From Chloroflexota bacterium (GTDB taxonomy: Bacteria > Chloroflexota > Dehalococcoidia > SZUA-161), in assembly GCA_016865955.1 (NCBI GenBank), contig VGNW01000018.1:1-19234 (forward strand): a DNA stretch of 19,234 nt, written 5' to 3'. Each line of letters begins with the position of its first letter. Position 1 is the first letter of the stretch. This document shows, piece by piece, positions 1-6,830 of this stretch. A program made the position numbers and the translations under genes. The notes beneath the pieces were generated by a model. The model was not told where the DNA came from and made no database searches. It saw only the letters and a program-made list of their open reading frames with translations.

Positions 1-75
1 TATACTTATTCAGAGATTCCTTAGATTGGAAGGGCGCCTCATTATATAGGTATTCGGTAGTATGCATAGCAAGAT

Positions 76-82
76 AAGGAGG
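76..82 (+). promoter_or_regulatory. Strong Shine-Dalgarno of the 77-aa protein
   Basis: AAGGAGG lies 7 nt before the ATG at 90, a near-perfect anti-SD complement. It supports this small ORF being a real, well-translated gene. Confidence 0.8.
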
Positions 83-89
83 TTATACA

Positions 90-323
90 ATGGCAGATAA
101 AGAGGAAAAAGAGGTAAAAGTCAATCTATCTTTCACGACCGAAAAACTGTTCCTCTACGGGGCAATCGCTGACGCTGTCATCGGCTTTCTCTGGGCCATA
201 TTGGCTGCCGCCGCCGACTCCGAGGGGGCGTATAGGGCTGCCGGATTCTTCCAGGGCTTCTTCTTCGCAGTGCTGGGCGGCCTTGTCCTTTTCGGGCTTT
301 CCAAAATACTCAAAGGCAAATAG
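90..323 (+). CDS. Small two-helix membrane protein, unknown function
   Basis: A 77-residue protein of unrecognised family. A charged, Lys/Glu-rich N-terminus (residues 1-12) precedes two hydrophobic segments, about 21-42 and 50-72, joined by a short acidic loop (Asp-Ser-Glu-Gly), and it ends in a basic tail (Lys-Ile-Leu-Lys-Gly-Lys). This predicts a helical hairpin with both ends probably cytoplasmic. No catalytic or metal-binding motif is visible; Gly/Ala-rich helix faces suggest helix packing or oligomerisation. The ATG start is fixed by a near-perfect ribosome binding site 7 nt upstream. The gene appears monocistronic: a GC-rich hairpin follows its stop by about 30 nt, and the next plus-strand gene is 560 nt away. 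It is real by its translation signal and composition, but its function is unknown. Confidence 0.75.
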   Translation: MADKEEKEVKVNLSFTTEKLFLYGAIADAVIGFLWAILAAAADSEGAYRAAGFFQGFFFAVLGGLVLFGLSKILKGK

Positions 324-351
324 CAAGATAGAGCATTTATGCCATATTGCT

Positions 352-386
352 TTGGGCGGTTTCGGCCCAGAGGCTGAGCCGCCCAA
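352..386 (+). terminator. GC-rich hairpin after the 77-aa gene
   Basis: TTGGGCGG at 352-359 pairs with CCGCCCAA at 379-386, with further partial GGCC/GGCT pairing inside. There is no clear T-run after it, so it is a terminator-like or 3'-protecting hairpin rather than a textbook intrinsic terminator. Confidence 0.5.
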
Positions 387-662
387 AAGTAGTTGTCGAT
401 TTCCTCACTATCGGATAGCGAATTAAGGTTTCTACAACCTTAGCTTTCGGAGTAGTTAACTATTCCTCTTCTTTGACGCTAAAACTCCTTACACATTCTA
501 TAAAGTGAAAGAATCTACCTCTCAATCGAATCGGAACTTTGCCGGTTATTGAATACCCCTGGCAAAATCAACAGCATCGGTTTCTATCGCCCTTCTTAGT
601 CTAACGTCCGTATCCCACCTTCTCTATAAGCCTTTCTCTATCGAAGTCTCGGCACATAACCG

Positions 663-692
663 TTATCGTCTGCGAATTTCCCCAGACGATAA
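663..692. other. Perfect 10-bp stem-loop
   Basis: TTATCGTCTG at 663-672 is exactly complementary to CAGACGATAA at 683-692 around a 10-nt loop. It is isolated in the non-coding region and could be part of a structured leader or a small RNA. It lacks a flanking T-run on either strand. Confidence 0.45.
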
Positions 693-854
693 GGCTTAAC
701 AATATGACACGGCAGTTCGGCAGATAAGATAAAACAGCGTGCGAATAAGCATAAAGGGTGAGGCCATCTAGTACGAATTTGCCATTGTTTATGTGAACTC
801 ACCACGAGTACCATAGTACAGGACAACCCTAATTTTTGGTTGCCTTTATCATCA

Positions 855-873
855 CTCCCGCGAAAGGGGGAGG
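855..873 (+). promoter_or_regulatory. Ribosome binding site of the histidine kinase within a possible masking hairpin
   Basis: GGGGGAGG (866-873) is a strong Shine-Dalgarno 9 nt before the GTG at 883, and it decides that start. CTCCC (855-859) can pair with GGGAG (868-872) over an 8-nt loop, which would occlude the site. The pairing is seen in the sequence; a regulatory role is inference. Confidence 0.5.
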
Positions 874-882
874 AATAGAATT

Positions 883-2844
883 GTGAATTCCGGGTCTAAG
901 TTGAGCAATTTTTTCAATAATATCGTCCGCTCGCTGTCACCCAGCACTGTGGCAGGCTCTATTATCATACCAATCGTACTTGTGACCATTGTAGCAGGCT
1001 CTGTTGCTGTTGTGGTGAGCACCGACTCCATGTCCAAGTCAGCGACTCATGATGTAGACAGGCGTCTCGATAGCGCAGCTACCGTAGCCTCCGAGCAAAT
1101 AGGAGGCGTGCTGGCTCGCAGCCTGGGTGATGCGGCCGCCCTATCTCAAAACCCTGTGCTCAGGACTAATGAGGCAACCCTTGCGGAAAAGCTTGCCGAG
1201 ATGAAAAGGGTGCAGGCTTTCTACGGCACCTTCGAAGACATCACGTTGGTTGGACTCGATGGCAACGTGATTATCTCTACCAATTATAAATATTATGGCG
1301 AGTTGGATAATGACAGTTTATTCCAGAGCGCAGCCCGCGGCAACACCGCCATGGCGGATGTGGCAACACTGACCGACCCCTATACGGTAGTCATTCATAT
1401 CGCCTCCCCGGTTGCGGATTACAATTATCACATTACCTCAGTCTTGCTCGCTCAAATAGACATGGAATACATCTGGCAAATAATAGGCCGCACCAAGATT
1501 GAAGAAACAGGATCAGTTTATCTCATTAACGAATACGGAAACATTATCGCAGGGCCGGATGAATCACAGCTTTTCAAGAAGATGGGGTTTGCCAACGGAG
1601 ATGATGGAATGCCCCCGCAGCACCAGTTAATTCAGTATAACGACGATGGCATCGCGATGTGCGCAGTTATAGCAGGCGTTAACCCGATGGTGCCCTGGGC
1701 GGGCAATAAATGGAGCTTCGTTGCTGTAATGCCTGCCGATGAGGCTTTTTCCGCTGTGCATAACGTACAGGTTATTTTCTGGATAGTTATTCTGATATTA
1801 CTGGTACTGTTCATTGTAGTGGGGCTGGTTCTCGGCCGCATCACTTCAGAAAAGATTAAAACCCTTGCCAGAGGCACGGCTGAGATCGCGAAAGGCAATC
1901 TAAACCATCGCTTGCCCTCGATGCAACCCAAGGAGTTGGGTCAGCTTGCAGAATCATTCAACACCATGTCTAAAAAGCTGGAGGTATCCACAGCCGAAAT
2001 CGCCAGATGGAATTCCCATCTTAAAGATGAGGTAGAAGCTAAAACGAAAGAACTGGAAAAAATCATGGCCGGGAAAGTCCAGGCAGAGCGGCTATCGGCA
2101 ATGGGTTATATTGCTGTCTCTGCTGCTCACGAATTGAACGACCCACTTACTGCTATATCAGGTTATGCCCAGCTAGGCATCAAAGAGATGGAGAAGGAGC
2201 ACGCTCCCGAGGATATCAGCAAGTCCTTTAGCAGCGCCTCAAATTACTTCAAACAAATTGCAAAGGAGTTGCAGCGCAGTAAAAATATTATCGGGAAACT
2301 GTTATCTTTCGTACGTTACTCCAAGACCAAAGACGAGAACATAGACGTAAATCAGGTAATAAGCGATACCCTGTCCATTGCCAGCCACCATCTTGAAATA
2401 AATAAAGTGCAACTGGTTACTCAACTTCAGCCCGACCTGCCGTTTGTATCGGGTAATACTCAAAAACTCCAGCAGGTCTTTCTCAACATGGTTCTAAGTG
2501 CTCAGAGAACTATGCCGCAGGGAGGGAAGCTTACCGCAGAAACAAGCCTGGCCAGAGAAGCTAAGAGGATCCGGATAGTTTTCTCCGACACCGGAGGCGG
2601 CATATCGACGGAAAACCTGCAGAGAATCTTCGAGCCTGTTCCGGCAGTTGCGGGTGAGGGTCAGGAGGCACGGCTGGACCTTTCGGTAAGCCGGGATATC
2701 ATAAAGCAATTAGGCGGTGAAATCACGGTTAAAAGTGAGATTGATGCAGGCACGACATTCATCATCTTGTTGCCCTTCTCGGACAGCCCGCCGGCAGGTA
2801 ACGGGACTAACCCGACAATAAAGACGCCAAAAGCATCGGATTAA
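883..2844 (+). CDS. Membrane sensor histidine kinase with degenerate ATPase domain
   Basis: A 653-residue membrane sensor. TM1 is at about 23-46, followed by an extracytoplasmic sensor region of roughly 250 residues (Cache/PAS-like by pattern, low certainty), TM2 at about 295-318, a HAMP linker at about 319-375, a coiled region, and a HisKA dimerisation domain with the phospho-acceptor in AHELNDPL (His416), matching the NtrB-like HELNNPL class. The C-terminal HATPase_c domain keeps DTGGGI (569-574) and IFEP (582-585). However, the N-box reads N535-M-V-L-S539, so the usual second Asn of NxxxN is Ser, and the GTGLGLS glycine motif reads EARLDLS (595-601). Kinase activity is therefore doubtful; phosphatase or scaffold behaviour is possible. 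No response regulator is adjacent, so it would be an orphan. GTG start after a strong ribosome binding site. Confidence 0.93.
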   Translation: MNSGSKLSNFFNNIVRSLSPSTVAGSIIIPIVLVTIVAGSVAVVVSTDSMSKSATHDVDRRLDSAATVASEQIGGVLARSLGDAAALSQNPVLRTNEATLAEKLAEMKRVQAFYGTFEDITLVGLDGNVIISTNYKYYGELDNDSLFQSAARGNTAMADVATLTDPYTVVIHIASPVADYNYHITSVLLAQIDMEYIWQIIGRTKIEETGSVYLINEYGNIIAGPDESQLFKKMGFANGDDGMPPQHQLIQYNDDGIAMCAVIAGVNPMVPWAGNKWSFVAVMPADEAFSAVHNVQVIFWIVILILLVLFIVVGLVLGRITSEKIKTLARGTAEIAKGNLNHRLPSMQPKELGQLAESFNTMSKKLEVSTAEIARWNSHLKDEVEAKTKELEKIMAGKVQAERLSAMGYIAVSAAHELNDPLTAISGYAQLGIKEMEKEHAPEDISKSFSSASNYFKQIAKELQRSKNIIGKLLSFVRYSKTKDENIDVNQVISDTLSIASHHLEINKVQLVTQLQPDLPFVSGNTQKLQQVFLNMVLSAQRTMPQGGKLTAETSLAREAKRIRIVFSDTGGGISTENLQRIFEPVPAVAGEGQEARLDLSVSRDIIKQLGGEITVKSEIDAGTTFIILLPFSDSPPAGNGTNPTIKTPKASD

Positions 2845-2865
2845 AAGCTCAAAATCCAGCTATGG

Positions 2866-3327
2866 TCACTCGTCGGCTCTCGCAGTTGAAGAAAATCTCT
2901 CTATCTGCTCCACGGAATCAAAAATGTCCTGAGGCAACAGAAGCTCGCTAACGCCTTTTAGACTGCTGAGTCCCTCGCGACATTCAACCCGGGATAAACT
3001 AGGAACCCAATCACGACAGGCTTTCGGCCTGAAGGCATATATCGTGCAAGCCGATTTTACGCTTTCTTCATCCCGGCGAAGGAACGGGCATTTATCGTCG
3101 GAACTCTGCAAAATATAGCCCTCTTTTATCGGAACCCTCCTGACATATTCAGCAAAAAACGTCTCGATAGGTATCCTTAATTTCCGCGCGATTCTCTCTA
3201 TCTCTCTTTTCGATACTTCGGGTCTGAACCGGGTACAGCAAGTCCCGCAGCGGAAACACTCAATCGGCACAATTTCATCGCCAACTTTGCGCTCGCTGCC
3301 GTCTTGCATCCTTATATATGCTTTCAT
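2866..3327 (-). CDS. YkgJ-family cysteine cluster protein
   Basis: A 153-residue soluble protein of the YkgJ/UPF0153 zinc- or iron-chelating family. The diagnostic cluster is C24-F-R-C27-G-T-C30-C31, followed by C80-P-F-L, C94-T-I-Y-A-F-R-P and C104-R, the expected order and spacing for this family. The family is thought to bind metal or an Fe-S cluster, but its biochemical role is not established. It converges with the histidine kinase (21 nt between stop codons). The ATG at 3327 has only a weak upstream GGCGG; ATG codon 7 is an alternative. A weak promoter candidate lies at 3411-3440. The C-terminus after about residue 125 has no recognisable motif. Confidence 0.85.
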   Translation of the reverse strand: MKAYIRMQDGSERKVGDEIVPIECFRCGTCCTRFRPEVSKREIERIARKLRIPIETFFAEYVRRVPIKEGYILQSSDDKCPFLRRDEESVKSACTIYAFRPKACRDWVPSLSRVECREGLSSLKGVSELLLPQDIFDSVEQIERFSSTARADE

Positions 3328-3410
3328 GTAACCGCCGTATCAGTTCATGCTCTTACTTAATGCAGGATTTTCGAACCCGGGGCACACCACTGTAACACTC
3401 TCGTATGCTC

Positions 3411-3440
3411 AGCCTATCACCAAGTTCAAGTCAATGTCAA
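3411..3440 (-). promoter_or_regulatory. Possible promoter of the YkgJ-family gene
   Basis: On the minus strand, TTGACA (3435-3440) is 18 nt from TAGGCT (3411-3416), about 85 nt before the start codon. The -35 box is perfect and the -10 box is poor. Confidence 0.3.
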
Positions 3441-3464
3441 GATGAAGGATAGAGGTAAATATGC

Positions 3465-3494
3465 ATGGGCGTCCTTCCGATGAAGGACGCCCAT
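3465..3494 (-). terminator. Perfect 13-bp hairpin after the sigma/anti-sigma operon
   Basis: ATGGGCGTCCTTC (3465-3477) and GAAGGACGCCCAT (3482-3494) are exact reverse complements around the tetraloop CGAT. It lies about 70 nt past the stop of the minus-strand anti-sigma-like gene. The minus-strand sequence after it is only mildly T-rich, so termination is likely but not textbook. Confidence 0.6.
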
Positions 3495-3542
3495 ACACCG
3501 AGTTCCAGGAGCTATGTGACTTCAGGAGATTTCAATATTCTA

Positions 3543-3566
3543 TTAGTATTAAGGTTAGTATTAAGG
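3543..3566. repeat. 12-bp tandem duplication overlapping a stop codon
   Basis: TTAGTATTAAGG occurs twice head to tail (3543-3554 and 3555-3566). The second copy contains the TAA stop (3561-3563) of the minus-strand gene. It looks like a recent slippage duplication. Confidence 0.7.
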
Positions 3567-5420
3567 CATCGCAACAAAATTAGCGGTTACTACTTCAGAA
3601 TCATTTATGGTTATGGTAGTTGTAGATGAGAACGGGTCAGCAACCTTGCCCGTCCATCTATCGAACTTCCAACCTGCATTAGCTTCAGCATGCAACTCAA
3701 CAACCGTTCCCGCCCGGTAAGAATAGACCCCCTGGCCGGGTTTCTCGACCAGACCGCCAACACCGCTAACCACAGCGAGAATACAGGTCTTGACGAATCT
3801 GGCTGTAACTGTCCGGTCTTTGTTCATGGTTATTGTCGTGGTCGGAGACAACGAATCGACAACGTCACCCTCCCAGCAATCGAACTCCCAGCCTTTATCA
3901 GGTTTAGCAACAAGGCTGACAACCGTCCCCGGCTTGAAGGAGAATTTCCCAACACCAGGCTCGGTTACGGTGCCGCTGGTACAACCAGTCACCTCAAGAG
4001 TATAGGTCTGAGTTGACAGAGTTGGCTGCAGGACAGATTTCACGGGGGTTGCCGCGGTTTTCTGAGGTTCTTTCTTCTCATCAATAATAACTATCTTCTC
4101 AGGCGCTCGCCCGGCTAGCGGTTCAATATAACCTACAGTGACTCCGTTTAATCGGCTGTCCTGAAACTCGACATTGAACTTAATCAGCCACTCGCTATCG
4201 TCTGCAACTTCATATTCGGATGTATGTGTGAAGACCGTTTCCCCTGCGGACACGCCCTTCAGGAAGAAGCGGCTCGTGCCGTCATCGATGCAGCGGAGCA
4301 CTGCTTTGTATTCCCCTGACAGAGGATCGGCTATTGTTATGACCTGTGAGCCGATGGGAGACGTAGATTTAGACCCCGGAATCTGGTTGAACGCCATACC
4401 GCTGGGAAGATAGCCGGTGCTCGAACCCATAGGGTCGCACACCGATGCTACCACAGGTCCGATGACAGTGATAACAAGCTCGTTATTTGCCGGGGTTATG
4501 GGACGAGGCTGAGGCGGAGCAGTCCCCGGTTCCACCTTTACCTCCTGCCCTGCCGACACATATACTTCTTCATCCAGCGCCGTTACACTCACCGTTCCTT
4601 CGGTAGTCTTGATTGTGGTCGCTGCTGTTTCATCCACCACGGTCTCAAACAAAGTCCCCCTCACCAGAGCGTTCACCGACGGGGTTTCGATTTCATAGCG
4701 CGAACCCGGCGTCACCCTTTTCACCACCCGGCTCCAGGTCTTACCCAGCCACTGCTTCAGAATAATCTCTGAGCCACCTCCCTCGACAGATTTAACCTGC
4801 TTTATTTCAATGTTTGTATCGGGTTCGAGCTTGATACTGCTGCCCTCGAAGAAAGTAAGCAAAGCATGAGATTCGTCTTTAGTGCGCACCAGGCTCCCCG
4901 CCTCAAGAACAACACGGTCGCCAGCTTTCTCCCATATGTCAGAATCCGCGCGCTGAATTTCCACATCGCCGCTGAGGATGCTGAGAGTACACCGGGACGA
5001 CTGCGCTGATTGCGGCGACGGTGAAGTGAGCACTGCAGCAATTAAGAGGCTGCCCCCCAGAGCGAGAAGTACAAGCAGAGTTACCGGAATCAAAATCATA
5101 TTTCTGCCGGAAAAGACACGCAGAACCGCCTCGCCAGCCCGTTCCATAAAGCGAGCCGCAGCCGACCGGTGCTCCAGCTTAGCCACTCTTTCTCTGACCT
5201 GCCTCTCCCGCAGCCCGGCGATAATTCTCGCCTTAGATTCCGCCCTGAAATCATCAGAAGGCGATACTTTGGGTGCGCAGGAGACAAAGGAAGCAGTACG
5301 AAGCAATTCTTCCAGTTCAGGGGATAGCTCCGGATAGTCATGCAGACAGGCGCTGCTATCCTCACCTCTTCTCAGGCGGAGCAGGCATTCATTCAGCACC
5401 TTCGATAACTCAGTTCGCAT
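3561..5420 (-). CDS. Membrane FecR-domain anti-sigma-like protein with two C-terminal bacterial repeats
   Basis: A 619-residue protein. Residues 1-75 show a Chloroflexi-type pattern (LNECLLRLRRGED, then YPELSPELEELL) like that seen in DUF5667-type proteins encoded beside ECF sigma factors; this is likely the sigma-binding part. One transmembrane helix is at about 108-131. A FecR-like domain spans about 150-298, ending in a typical TPSVNALVRGTLFE and TTEGTVSV pattern. A middle region (about 310-440) is unassigned. Two tandem 73/74-residue bacterial repeat modules (InlB B-repeat type) lie at about 473-545 and 546-619, each with a GW-F-W core (GWEFDCWEGD; GWKFDRWTGK) and a TTTIT strand. The FecR and repeat modules should lie outside the membrane. 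Its start overlaps the sigma gene by 11 nt, implying translational coupling and a sigma/anti-sigma pair. The sensed signal is unknown. Confidence 0.88.
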   Translation of the reverse strand: MRTELSKVLNECLLRLRRGEDSSACLHDYPELSPELEELLRTASFVSCAPKVSPSDDFRAESKARIIAGLRERQVRERVAKLEHRSAAARFMERAGEAVLRVFSGRNMILIPVTLLVLLALGGSLLIAAVLTSPSPQSAQSSRCTLSILSGDVEIQRADSDIWEKAGDRVVLEAGSLVRTKDESHALLTFFEGSSIKLEPDTNIEIKQVKSVEGGGSEIILKQWLGKTWSRVVKRVTPGSRYEIETPSVNALVRGTLFETVVDETAATTIKTTEGTVSVTALDEEVYVSAGQEVKVEPGTAPPQPRPITPANNELVITVIGPVVASVCDPMGSSTGYLPSGMAFNQIPGSKSTSPIGSQVITIADPLSGEYKAVLRCIDDGTSRFFLKGVSAGETVFTHTSEYEVADDSEWLIKFNVEFQDSRLNGVTVGYIEPLAGRAPEKIVIIDEKKEPQKTAATPVKSVLQPTLSTQTYTLEVTGCTSGTVTEPGVGKFSFKPGTVVSLVAKPDKGWEFDCWEGDVVDSLSPTTTITMNKDRTVTARFVKTCILAVVSGVGGLVEKPGQGVYSYRAGTVVELHAEANAGWKFDRWTGKVADPFSSTTTITINDSEVVTANFVAMP

Positions 5421-6075
5421 TGCCCATTTCCTTGTTTAATCTCCGGCGAAGTGTATCCAGTGCCCTCATCTGTGTTATTCTTATCGCCCCCTGGCTTTTC
5501 TTTAAAATTCGCGCTATTTCACAATTCTCCAGACCATCGATGAACTTCAGCAAGATTATCTGTCTCTGCTGTTCAGGCAGAGAGAAAATCGCTCTAGATA
5601 GCATCCTCTGCGTTTGCTTATCCCCTGCTTCCTGTTCGGGATTATCATCGTCTCCGACTAGCTCCTCATCCAGAGGCTGTTGCTGCCTGCTGGTGCGAAA
5701 ATAATCTATTATGTGATTGCGCGCTATGCGGTACAGCCATGCCAGGAACGGCGGGCCTTTCCACTTGAACTTGCCGATGCCCTCCCAGGCCTTGAGGAAT
5801 ATCTCCTCGGTAAGGTCCTCGGCTGTCGTCTTATTGTTGACCTGATAGAAAACGTATCTGTAAATGCGATCAAGGTAGATACCATAAAGCTCTCCGAATG
5901 ACTCGATGTCACCGCCGGCAGCCCTCTCCACCAGACTCTTGACATCGGTTTCTCCGATTGCCTTAGTTCTGGCTGCCGTCCGGTTTTCTACTACTTCCTG
6001 ACATACTGTATAACGAAGGGAACCCATAACTGTTTCACCCCATCCTGACTCACGAACGCGCAGGCATTCTCCCAC
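5410..6075 (-). CDS. ECF-type RNA polymerase sigma factor
   Basis: A 221-residue sigma-70-family protein of the extracytoplasmic-function type. Region 2 is about residues 47-130 (LVERAAGGDIESFGELY, TAEDLTEEIFLKAWE, FLAWLYRIARNHIIDYFR). After an acidic linker, region 4 is about 160-212 (LPEQQRQIILLKFIDGLENCEIARIL with a helix-turn-helix). Regions 1.1, 1.2 and 3 are absent. The longest form starts at GTG 6075, behind AGGA. ATG at 6027 (codon 17), behind GGGGTG, is an equally good alternative, because conserved sigma sequence begins only near residue 45. Its 3' end overlaps the membrane anti-sigma-like gene by 11 nt. It likely directs RNA polymerase in response to a signal sensed by that partner. 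No obvious ECF autoregulatory promoter was found upstream. Confidence 0.93.
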   Translation of the reverse strand: MGECLRVRESGWGETVMGSLRYTVCQEVVENRTAARTKAIGETDVKSLVERAAGGDIESFGELYGIYLDRIYRYVFYQVNNKTTAEDLTEEIFLKAWEGIGKFKWKGPPFLAWLYRIARNHIIDYFRTSRQQQPLDEELVGDDDNPEQEAGDKQTQRMLSRAIFSLPEQQRQIILLKFIDGLENCEIARILKKSQGAIRITQMRALDTLRRRLNKEMGNAN

Positions 6076-6215
6076 ACACTAATTCCTATGCGACCATACC
6101 TTGAAATAGAGTAGCACCATGCGAGTCTATACTGAATAGGTATTTGGTACTCCGGGGGCAAGACTTTAGTAACATCCGCCGATTACTAACGAGATTTAAC
6201 CTGGGCATATCCCCG

Positions 6216-6268
6216 TTGGGGGCGTTCGCCGAACGCCCCCAAACTGTAGGGGCGAAGTGTCTTCGCCC
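6216..6268. repeat. REP-like pair of palindromes
   Basis: TTGGGGGCGTTCG (6216-6228) is the exact reverse complement of 6230-6242 around a single C. Next, GGGCGAAG (6250-6257) pairs with CTTCGCCC (6261-6268) around TGT. The elements lie between divergent promoters, where no terminator is needed, and resemble GTAGGGGCGA-type dispersed palindromes known from many bacterial genomes. Whether copies exist elsewhere cannot be seen from this window. Confidence 0.55.
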
Positions 6269-6342
6269 TTTCCCCCCAATCCTTCCTGGGAAGGAGGGGA
6301 ACACAGGGGATTGAAAAAGGATCTATACCCAATCCCATCAAA

Positions 6343-6370
6343 TTGAGCAAATCCAGAAATGCCCTATAAT
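6343..6370 (+). promoter_or_regulatory. Promoter of the 113-aa membrane protein gene
   Basis: TTGAGC (6343-6348) and a perfect TATAAT (6365-6370) are 16 nt apart. The start of transcription would be near 6377, giving a leader of about 20 nt that contains the GAGG ribosome binding site (6386-6389). Confidence 0.65.
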
Positions 6371-6395
6371 GGAGTGGTAGAGAGCGAGGTAAGCC

Positions 6396-6737
6396 ATGGA
6401 CAACAAAATGTTGATTGTTTATTTCCTGATTGGCGGGATTGTGGTAACCGCCATAACCTATTTCGGGAGCCACGGCAAGAGCATGCTCGCCGCCTTCATC
6501 GCCATGATACCGTGCGTAAGTGTAATCACCCTGTGCACCATATACTTCAACAGCGGCACAGCGGTAACCGTCTCCTACGCTAAAAACATGCTGATACTGC
6601 TGCCCCCGTGGATTCTCTACGTCGTCGGAGTAATCTACCTGCTGCCCCGCATCGGGCTTCCCGGCTCACTCATAGCGAGCATTGCCGTATATCTACTGGT
6701 GTCATATGCAATCATGAGGTTCACATCGAACATCTAG
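6396..6737 (+). CDS. Four-helix membrane protein, DUF3147/GlpM-like
   Basis: A 113-residue integral membrane protein with four predicted helices at about 4-22, 30-51, 64-83 and 89-107. The opening pattern (short Lys-containing N-terminus, GGIVVTAIT, then a GSHGKSMLAAFIAMIP turn into helix 2) resembles the DUF3147/GlpM-like group of small membrane proteins. I assign it from pattern only, at modest certainty, and the function of that group is not established. The ATG start is supported by GAGG at 6386-6389 and the promoter just upstream. It is probably monocistronic, since the next gene has its own promoter about 40 nt after this stop. Confidence 0.8.
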   Translation: MDNKMLIVYFLIGGIVVTAITYFGSHGKSMLAAFIAMIPCVSVITLCTIYFNSGTAVTVSYAKNMLILLPPWILYVVGVIYLLPRIGLPGSLIASIAVYLLVSYAIMRFTSNI

Positions 6738-6773
6738 AGGAGATTAAAACCTATCGGGATAGGCACAGACCGC

Positions 6774-6801
6774 TTGCCTTGTTTCCGATAACGACTATAC
6801 T
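6774..6801 (+). promoter_or_regulatory. Promoter of the 144-aa membrane protein gene
   Basis: TTGCCT (6774-6779) and TATACT (6796-6801) are 16 nt apart. Transcription would start near 6808, just ahead of the ribosome binding site AAAGGAGG (6815-6822). Confidence 0.5.
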
Positions 6802-6830
6802 GTGGCAAAATATCAAAAGGAGGCTGCTTC

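Larger units (their letters stand above)
387..882. other. Non-coding stretch with stem-loops before the histidine kinase
   Basis: No convincing gene is seen in about 500 nt. It contains TAAGGTT/AACCTTA (424-430/436-442, 5-nt loop), a perfect 10-bp stem TTATCGTCTG/CAGACGATAA (663-672/683-692, 10-nt loop), CAACC/GGTTG around 825-845, and CTCCC/GGGAG (855-859/868-872) over the kinase ribosome binding site. A weak promoter candidate is TTGACG (473-478) with TTCTAT (496-501), spacing 17. The 62-codon minus-strand ORF at 638-826 has no recognisable protein character. Confidence 0.5.
6076..6395. other. Intergenic region between divergent genes with palindromic repeats and one promoter
   Basis: About 320 nt separate the minus-strand sigma gene from the plus-strand membrane protein at 6396. 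It holds a 27-nt palindrome (6216-6242), a second inverted repeat (6250-6268), a short CCTTCC-TGG-GAAGG type repeat just after, and a good plus-strand promoter (6343-6370). No protein-coding region is supported. Confidence 0.6.

Noticed and set aside
638..826. 62-codon minus-strand ORF in the non-coding stretch
   Set aside because: No ribosome binding site, no recognisable protein features, and it overlaps the 10-bp stem-loop.
6216..6242. Intrinsic terminator
   Set aside because: It lies upstream of genes on both sides (divergent transcription) and has no T-run, so a repeat element is more likely.
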